NCBI GenBank assembly: GCA_045617825.1
Contig: JAZLJI010000069.1
Location: 1-16,274, forward strand
Length of the DNA: 16,274 bases
Origin: UBA6987 sp045617825
GTDB taxonomy: Bacteria; Bacillota; Clostridia; Lachnospirales; Lachnospiraceae
Direction: 5' to 3'
Under the pieces are notes generated by a model, which saw only the letters and a program-made list of their open reading frames with translations, searched no databases and was not told the origin of the DNA. Shown here one piece after another: positions 11,988 to 16,274 of the stretch; positions within the stretch are counted from its first letter, which is position 1, and every line of letters begins with the position of its first letter. Made by a program: the position numbers and the translations under genes.

Positions 11988-13439
11988 TTAACGGTTCCTT
12001 TTGATCAGCGCCTTGTAGAAATCCACCGCCCCGGGAAGGGCAGCCGTGTCGATGTTCTCGTTGAGGCCGTGCATGCTGTCCATCTGCTCCGCACTGTAGC
12101 GCACCGGACTGAAGCGGATGCAGGCATCGCAGATGCGCTGATAATACGCTGCGTCGGTGCCGCCCGTCATCACATAAGGGATCACCGGCAGCCCGGGAAA
12201 TACCTCTCCGATGACCTCTTCCACCGCTTTGAAGGCCTCTCCGTCCGTTTTCACCGGCGGGAAGCTGGCATCTCCGCCCAGATCCTCCACCTCTAGCCCG
12301 TAACGGGAAGCGATCTTCCGCAGGACGGCAATGCTTTCCGCCTTGTCCTGATGAGGAATATACCGCATATTGACGGTGATGCTGGCCTCCTGCGGCAGGA
12401 CGTTGGCGCCCTGGCTTCCGTTCTGCTGCGTAAAGGCGATGGTGGTCCGCATCAAAGCCGCCACCTGACTGCCCATCCGGGGACCGGCCAGCTTCAGGAC
12501 CGGCTTGGTCAGCCACAGATTTCCCAGCAGCAGCCGCAGCGGAAAGGGACCATAGTCCGCGATCCGTTCAAACATGGTGACCAGCTCCGGCTCCAGGTCC
12601 GCCTTCATGGGATTGTGCTTTTCGATATCGCAGACAAATGCTGCCAGACGGGCGATGGGTGAGTTGGGGGAGGGCGTACTGGAATGTCCGCCCTGACTTC
12701 TGGCAATGACCTTCACATTCCCTGAGCCCTTTTCCAAAACCCCGATCATGGCATAATCCCCCGGAAAACCCTGCAGCGGTTCATTGACGATCGCACCGCC
12801 CTCATCGCAGACCAGGAAGGGTCTCACGCCTCTTCTCTCCAGCTCGGCCACGGTTTTCGGAGTCCCTTCACCGGCGATCTCCTCCGTATTGGAGCTGCAC
12901 AGATAGACATCCTGCGCCGGGCTCCAGCCCTCCGCCAGCAGCTCCTCCGCTGCCTGGAGGAAGGCCATCACAGAGCATTTGGTGTCTGCGGCGCCGCGGC
13001 CCCAGACCTTCCCCTCCGCGATATCACCGCTGAAGGGCTCGTGCAGCCACTTTCCCTCTGCCGCCACCACGTCCTGATGGCCCATCAGCACGATGGGCTT
13101 ATCATGCTCCCTGCCGGTCCACTTAAACATCAGACTCCCGTCGATCTCGGTCTTCTCCAGTCTTTCATGCACCAGCGGGAACAGGGTCTCCAGCAGTCGG
13201 TGGAAGCCCAGGAATTTTTCCCGCTGGACCTCTCCGATGACGCTGACGGTCTCACAGCGGATCATCCGGGAGAGCTTCTCCGCGTACACGGCTTCCCGCG
13301 CCGCGTCCCCCGTCTGTTTATAGGAAGAGACCTTCCGCGGTCTCAGCAGGGTCCTGCCTGCGGCTGCCGCCAGGGGCGCCAAAACCGCTCCGACTGCCAT
13401 TCCGGAAAATGCCGCTTTGATTCGATGTCCTTCCGCCAT
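11988..13439 (-). CDS. M20 family metallopeptidase (PM20D1/CPS1-like), membrane-anchored
   Basis: Di-zinc hydrolase of 483 aa. The metal and catalytic residues of the M20 family are all visible: H121 and D123 in MGHQDVV, D152 in WGRGAADTK, E186/E187 in SSNTEEIAGEG, D212 in CDEGG, and H457 in MHGLNENI. The lid/dimerisation domain lies between, with SQGGHSSTPSPNSP (248-261). The overall order resembles carboxypeptidase S and PM20D1, which cleave or form amide bonds of N-acyl amino acids or small peptides. Residues about 10-28 (FSGMAVGAVLAPLAAAAG) form one hydrophobic segment with no clear signal-peptidase site, so it is probably membrane-tethered. ATG 13439 has GAGGAGAA upstream. First gene of an operon with the YfcC-type carrier. 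The substrate is not deducible. Confidence 0.88.
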   Translation of the reverse strand: MAEGHRIKAAFSGMAVGAVLAPLAAAAGRTLLRPRKVSSYKQTGDAAREAVYAEKLSRMIRCETVSVIGEVQREKFLGFHRLLETLFPLVHERLEKTEIDGSLMFKWTGREHDKPIVLMGHQDVVAAEGKWLHEPFSGDIAEGKVWGRGAADTKCSVMAFLQAAEELLAEGWSPAQDVYLCSSNTEEIAGEGTPKTVAELERRGVRPFLVCDEGGAIVNEPLQGFPGDYAMIGVLEKGSGNVKVIARSQGGHSSTPSPNSPIARLAAFVCDIEKHNPMKADLEPELVTMFERIADYGPFPLRLLLGNLWLTKPVLKLAGPRMGSQVAALMRTTIAFTQQNGSQGANVLPQEASITVNMRYIPHQDKAESIAVLRKIASRYGLEVEDLGGDASFPPVKTDGEAFKAVEEVIGEVFPGLPVIPYVMTGGTDAAYYQRICDACIRFSPVRYSAEQMDSMHGLNENIDTAALPGAVDFYKALIKRNR

Positions 13440-13507
13440 GATGGTTCTCCTCTGTCTTCCGCCTGTCTGCGATCGATGCGCCGGACGTCCGCCCGGCTTT
13501 TTGTCTC

Positions 13508-13536
13508 ATTATATTTCCTCCGGGGCAAATTTTCAA
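13508..13536 (-). promoter_or_regulatory. Promoter of the peptidase-carrier operon
   Basis: Minus-strand -35 TTGAAA (13536-13531), exactly 17 bp, then a perfect -10 TATAAT (13513-13508). Transcription would start near 13501, leaving a leader of about 60 nt. It lies just downstream of the terminator that closes the preceding minus-strand gene, so the operon is an independent unit. Confidence 0.88.
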
Positions 13537-13573
13537 GAAATCTTCGCGGTCTTTCCCGCCTGTTTCAGCGCAA

Positions 13574-13613
13574 AAAGCCTGAAGGACCGGATCCTCCGGC
13601 GCCCTCAGGCTTT
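13574..13613 (-). terminator. Intrinsic terminator of the repressor-protease operon
   Basis: On the minus strand AAAGCCTGA (13613-13605) pairs with TCAGGCTTT (13582-13574). An inner CCGGA/TCCGG hairpin (13599-13587) lies between them, and TTTTTG follows the stem. It lies about 80 bp after the stop of the M56 protease gene and before the next promoter. Confidence 0.82.
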
Positions 13614-13645
13614 CCTGCTGTTCAACTCTGCTGATTTTCCGAAGC

Positions 13646-13682
13646 GGCCCGGCCTCCCCGGATAGGGTGCGGACGCCGGGCC
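13646..13682. repeat. GC-rich perfect inverted repeat after the M56 protease gene
   Basis: GGCCCGGC (13646-13653) and GCCGGGCC (13675-13682) are exact reverse complements separated by 21 nt. The repeat begins 13 bp past the stop codon and has no T run. It may be an mRNA 3'-end stabiliser or the first half of a tandem terminator with 13574-13613. Confidence 0.6.
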
Positions 13683-13695
13683 CTGCTCTGCCGGA

Positions 13696-15288
13696 TCATT
13701 TCTCCCAAATCAGATCGATCCAATAGTCGCTCGGTTCCCAGCTGTTCAGGTAAAGGCGGTATGTATTTCCCTTCTCGAAGCGGTACCTCAGAAAGTACGA
13801 CATATTTAGTGATTCTCCGGGATTTATCCTCATAGGGATCGCCGGGTTGATTGTCTCATATATAGGCCGAAGCGGCTCATAGCTCCCGTTCAGGTATACG
13901 TAGACCCCAAAACAGCAGTCGGGCGTAAAGACCTCCGTACCGTGGTTTTCCCAGCAAACGGTCAGGTGCGGCTTGTCGGTATTCAGTTTGTCGTCCGTCA
14001 CCTTCAGAGATACCGTTTTCAGGTCCGGCACATGGACCGCGCCGGCAGCCAGCGGGACCGCCAGGCCGAGGATCCGGTTCATAGCCTGCCGTTCATCTTC
14101 CGAAATGTGCAGACTCTTATTCTGCTTCTGATCAATGAAGGCGCCCCACACGGAATAATAATTGACCGTCTGCTTTTGGAACAAGAAGCGGTACTGATTG
14201 TCCACGCCGTAGGACGGCACCTTGCCCTCCTGCCAATCCCCCTGATTCAGGAGCTCCGTGATATACTGCTTATCCTCCGCGGAAAGCTCGATCTCAGCCG
14301 GGGTCTCTCCGCCGTCGAAGATGCAGAACTGCTCCCGGGGGTTCCGGTATTCCGTCTTCGGGGCAGTCAGGAAGCAGACAGCCGCGGCGGCGCAGGCAAA
14401 TGCGGCCGCGAGAATGATCCAGAAAGCCGGTTTCTTATAATTCATCACGTTTTTCACCCTTTCTTTCACGGCGACCTCACCGAAGGCGATCGGGCAGGCC
14501 GCGATTCCTCTGCGCTTCACGCTGCAATGCAGCAGTGCCTCAGAATAGGCACGCAGCGACGCTTTGTCCATTTCCCGGATGACCTTCTCATCGCAGGCCG
14601 CCTCGATATCCCGGCAAAGGAAAATGTAAGCCGCCCACAGGAGCGGATTGAACCAGTACACGGAAAGGAGCAGGAAGCCCAGCGGTTTCCATAAGTGGTC
14701 CTTTCTTTCGATATGGGCCCGCTCGTGAGCGATCACCAGGGGAAGGTCCCGGCTGTCGATCCCGAAGGGCAAATAGATGACCGGCCGAAGGATCCCCAGG
14801 ACGAACGGGGAGGGAACGGCTTCGCTTTGCTTGATCCCGCTTTGGCAGGGGACCGCCGTTCTCAGCTTTCTCTTCAGAAGCAGCGAGCTGACGGCGGCAT
14901 ATCCCAGCATGGCGGCGGCTCCGGCGGCCCAGACGTAGGTCAGGACCGCGTTCAGAACCTGCAGCGGGTTGACGCTGGCGCCGGGCTCGGGGGCAAAGCT
15001 GTCGGACAGGATCGGATTGACCGCCTGATCGATCACGGTAATGCCGCTGTTGATCCTGGGCTGCTCCGACAGGAGGATATTTGCCGGCAAAGGTTCCGCG
15101 CTGGGGATAAGGCTCAGAGCGCTTTCCAAGGAAACGGGGATCGCCAGACGGATGGCGACCAGCGCCCACAGCAGGCAAACCACCCGTTTCGGGGCTTTGC
15201 GGAAGATCAGTCTTAGGGCAAATACCACGAGGACCAGGAGACCCGCGACCAGACTGAGATTGATCAGCTTCAGCAATACATTATCCAT
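13696..15288 (-). CDS. M56 family (BlaR1/MecR1-type) membrane metallopeptidase with a non-PBP outer domain
   Basis: Predicted sensor-transducer protease of 530 aa. Residues 5-27, about 35-53, 112-137 and 203-224 are hydrophobic. The cytoplasmic zinc-protease site HERAH is at 188-192 with E229 in RDIEAACDE, followed by the family-typical ALLHCSVKRRG and VKERVKNVMNYKKPAFW (about 275-290). A final membrane segment (287-307) leads to an outer domain of about 220 residues. In BlaR1/MecR1 that domain is penicillin-binding; here no SxxK or KTG motif is visible. Instead its last 110 residues (DLKTVSLKVTDDKL, HLTVCWENHGTEVF, NPGESLNMSYFL) look like a beta-sandwich, bacterial Ig-like domain. The start ATG follows GAGGAAG, 9 bp behind the repressor gene. 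By analogy it would inactivate that repressor when its outer domain senses an unknown signal. Confidence 0.87.
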   Translation of the reverse strand: MDNVLLKLINLSLVAGLLVLVVFALRLIFRKAPKRVVCLLWALVAIRLAIPVSLESALSLIPSAEPLPANILLSEQPRINSGITVIDQAVNPILSDSFAPEPGASVNPLQVLNAVLTYVWAAGAAAMLGYAAVSSLLLKRKLRTAVPCQSGIKQSEAVPSPFVLGILRPVIYLPFGIDSRDLPLVIAHERAHIERKDHLWKPLGFLLLSVYWFNPLLWAAYIFLCRDIEAACDEKVIREMDKASLRAYSEALLHCSVKRRGIAACPIAFGEVAVKERVKNVMNYKKPAFWIILAAAFACAAAAVCFLTAPKTEYRNPREQFCIFDGGETPAEIELSAEDKQYITELLNQGDWQEGKVPSYGVDNQYRFLFQKQTVNYYSVWGAFIDQKQNKSLHISEDERQAMNRILGLAVPLAAGAVHVPDLKTVSLKVTDDKLNTDKPHLTVCWENHGTEVFTPDCCFGVYVYLNGSYEPLRPIYETINPAIPMRINPGESLNMSYFLRYRFEKGNTYRLYLNSWEPSDYWIDLIWEK

Positions 15289-15297
15289 GGCGCTTCC

Positions 15298-15648
15298 TCA
15301 CTTTTCGATGATCCGCCGGATCTCTTCGATCTCGGCTTCGGTGAGCTCCTGATGACGGGCAAAGGCCGCGATAAAGGCAGGCAGCGAGTTTTCAAAGGTC
15401 TTATCCATCATCTCTTCCATCTCGGCAAGCTGTATCTCTTCCTTGCTGTAGAGGGAGGTGATCACGGAGCGGTCATTCCGCAGGACGCCCCGTTCGCCGA
15501 GGCGCTTGATGGCCGTATAGGTGGTGGTGCGGCTCCAATCCAGCTCTTCCTTGCAGTATTTGGCGAGAGCCGAGCAGGATACCGGTTCGTGTTTCCACAG
15601 GATCAGGCAAAAGCGGTATTCGCTTTCGAAAATTTTCGGGGCTGACAT
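15298..15648 (-). CDS. BlaI/MecI/CopY family transcriptional repressor
   Basis: Winged-helix repressor of 116 aa. The DNA-binding domain spans about residues 5-70, with recognition helix region DWSRTTTYTAIKRLGERGVL (37-56). The C-terminal helices (ELTEAEIEEIRRIIEK) form the usual dimerisation part. I use ATG 15648 because AAGGAGG lies 7-8 nt upstream; the in-frame ATG at 15672 has no ribosome-binding site. By my alignment from memory, the Asn-Phe bond cut in staphylococcal BlaI corresponds to Ala95-Phe96 here. It is 9 bp upstream of the M56 protease gene in the same operon. It probably represses its own operon through the repeated dyads at 15737-15853. No beta-lactamase gene is in the window, so its regulon is unknown. 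Confidence 0.93.
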   Translation of the reverse strand: MSAPKIFESEYRFCLILWKHEPVSCSALAKYCKEELDWSRTTTYTAIKRLGERGVLRNDRSVITSLYSKEEIQLAEMEEMMDKTFENSLPAFIAAFARHQELTEAEIEEIRRIIEK

Positions 15649-15735
15649 GGCAGTTCCTCCTTGTCTGCGCATTAGGTTTGTTGATGATAGGCTTGTCTGC
15701 GGGCTGGGGGGCGAAGACCCGAGGGCCGATGGTGC

Positions 15736-15853
15736 AGTCTACTGTGTTAGATGTATGATTGCCTGGTTTAGTCCACTGTGTCAGATATATGATTGTCAGG
15801 TTTAGTCTACTGCGTTAGACGTTTGTCGTTGGATTAAGTCTACTGTGGTAGAC
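15736..15853. repeat. Four tandem operator-like dyads, about 34-bp period
   Basis: Dyads start at 15737, 15771, 15805 and 15838 (steps of 34, 34 and 33 bp). They read GTCTACTGTGTTAGAT, GTCCACTGTGTCAGAT, GTCTACTGCGTTAGAC and GTCTACTGTGGTAGAC. The last is a perfect 6-bp inverted repeat around TGTG. The TAC-n4-GTA core matches the TACAnnTGTA class of BlaI/MecI sites. The sequence between dyads is also repeated: the first two 34-bp units agree at 29 of 34 positions. The array lies in the promoter and leader of the repressor gene. Elsewhere in 15649-16047 I see only terminator-like hairpins and no gene. Confidence 0.85.
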
Positions 15854-15865
15854 AATATTTGTCAA
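15837..15865 (-). promoter_or_regulatory. Promoter of the repressor-protease operon
   Basis: Minus-strand -35 TTGACA (15865-15860), a 17-bp spacer, then TAGACT (15842-15837). The predicted start is near 15830, giving a leader of about 180 nt that contains three of the four dyads. The fourth dyad covers the -10 and most of the spacer. Confidence 0.75.
15838..15853. promoter_or_regulatory. Primary repressor operator (perfect dyad)
   Basis: GTCTAC-TGTG-GTAGAC, the only perfectly symmetric copy of the array. It lies within the -10/-35 region, so repressor binding would directly block RNA polymerase. This is inferred from position and symmetry only. Confidence 0.7.
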
Positions 15866-15920
15866 TAGGGATTTTGAAGAAAAATCAGGAAAATTTCAGG
15901 AGTGAGCTTCCGAAGGCAAC

Positions 15921-15940
15921 AAAAAAACCGCCCGTACGGG
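15921..15940 (-). terminator. Possible second terminator for the right-edge gene
   Basis: On the minus strand the palindrome CCCGTACGGG is followed by CGG and seven T. The stem is very short, only 3 bp with a GTAC loop, so this is weak. It lies after the strong hairpin at 15984-16022 and could shield the repressor promoter from read-through. Confidence 0.35.
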
Positions 15941-15983
15941 AAATGGTGCCAGAAATCATCAATCGCGAACTAATCTATGCATA

Positions 15984-16022
15984 AGAAAAGCGGCAGGATT
16001 TATGAAGTCCTGCCGCTTTTCT
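15984..16022. terminator. Strong intrinsic terminator of the right-edge gene
   Basis: A 15-bp perfect stem, AGAAAAGCGGCAGGA (15984-15998) with TCCTGCCGCTTTTCT (16008-16022), around a 9-nt loop, 25 bp past the stop codon of the minus-strand gene at 16048. The T-rich arm (CTTTTCTTAT on the minus strand) suits termination leftward. Confidence 0.85.
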
Positions 16023-16047
16023 CAATTCTGTTTTTAGAGATTCGCGT

Positions 16048-16274
16048 TTACTTTTGCGGTGCGGCGACAGGAAATTCCGTCACAGTGGTATCCCATTTGA
16101 CAACAGTGTAAGCCGCACGTGTGGCACCTTTGAACCAAACCTCAAAAATAAGATTGGAAGCTTCATCCAGATAGTATTCCGTTCCGGAGATATCCGTGTA
16201 TTTCACACAGCTTACGCCGCAGATTTCTTTTGTATCGGAAGTTTTTTGCTGATTCTCGAGATAGTCCACGGTGA
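16048..16274 (-). CDS. Hypothetical protein, C-terminal part only
   Basis: The last 75 or so codons of a minus-strand gene that continues past the window edge; a GTG at 16269 is in frame but the frame stays open to the end, so it is probably internal. It is certainly coding by position (strong terminator directly after) but not recognised. The visible part (EICGVSCVKYTDISGTEYYL, then IFEVWFKG and YTVVKWDTTVTEFP) alternates hydrophobic and polar residues like beta strands. It is reminiscent of LolA-like or other secreted beta-sheet lipoproteins, but this is only an impression. Base use is less GC-rich than in the neighbouring genes. A link to the adjacent repressor-protease operon is not shown. 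Confidence 0.65.
   Translation of the reverse strand, partial: TVDYLENQQKTSDTKEICGVSCVKYTDISGTEYYLDEASNLIFEVWFKGATRAAYTVVKWDTTVTEFPVAAPQK

Noticed and set aside
11944..12516. N-terminal extension of the carrier (frame open to 12516).
   Set aside because: It overlaps the end of the M20 peptidase gene in another frame and reads as low-complexity Arg/Gly-rich sequence. ATG 11943 has a good ribosome-binding site and begins a normal carrier.
13318..13536. Small minus-strand frames opening in the peptidase promoter region.
   Set aside because: They start at or upstream of the -10 hexamer, so their starts would not be on the mRNA, and they overlap the peptidase gene out of frame.
15521..15805. A 94-codon plus-strand frame across the repressor gene and its operators.
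   Set aside because: No ribosome-binding site, antisense to a well-recognised repressor, and it runs through the operator repeats.
15737..15853. CRISPR array as an explanation for the regular repeats.
   Set aside because: The repeats are only 16 bp dyads with similar, not unique, spacers, there are only four, and no cas gene is present. Operator copies fit better.

Overview
The window looks like a chromosomal segment from a GC-rich, anaerobic-type member of the Bacillota (class Clostridia). The RpoB/RpoC sequences are clostridial in style, Shine-Dalgarno sites are strong, promoters fit the housekeeping sigma consensus, intrinsic terminators are frequent, and there is a BlaI/BlaR1-type regulator pair plus a YfcC-type carrier. 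I cannot resolve the family or genus from sequence alone.

Layout. (a) 1-7850, minus strand: rpoB-rpoC, the two large RNA polymerase subunits, joined by a 17-bp gap. They are read from a near-consensus promoter at 7806-7834 and followed by two strong hairpins at the left edge. (b) 7930-10430, plus strand and divergent from rpoB: cca (tRNA CCA-adding enzyme), then an RluA-family pseudouridine synthase with its own candidate promoter, closed by a bidirectional terminator. Both enzymes act on structural RNA. (c) 10444-13536, minus strand: an M20 metallopeptidase with an N-terminal membrane anchor, then a YfcC/DcuC-superfamily carrier 44 bp downstream. They form a two-gene operon behind a TTGAAA-17-TATAAT promoter and plausibly take up and hydrolyse a small N-acylated amino acid or peptide. 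(d) 13574-15865, minus strand: a BlaI/MecI-type repressor and an M56 (BlaR1/MecR1-type) membrane protease. The protease's outer domain is not a penicillin-binding domain. The pair is preceded by four tandem operator-like repeats about 34 bp apart, the last of which overlaps the -10 and spacer of a TTGACA promoter. (e) 15921-16274: terminators and the 3' end of an unrecognised minus-strand gene that runs off the window.

Regions (a) and (b) are core housekeeping genes. The most interesting part is (d): a two-protein protease/repressor signalling module with an unidentified signal and an unusual amplified promoter-operator array. Region (c) is a plausible but unproven transport-and-hydrolysis unit. 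No tRNA, rRNA, CRISPR array, insertion sequence or phage gene was seen.
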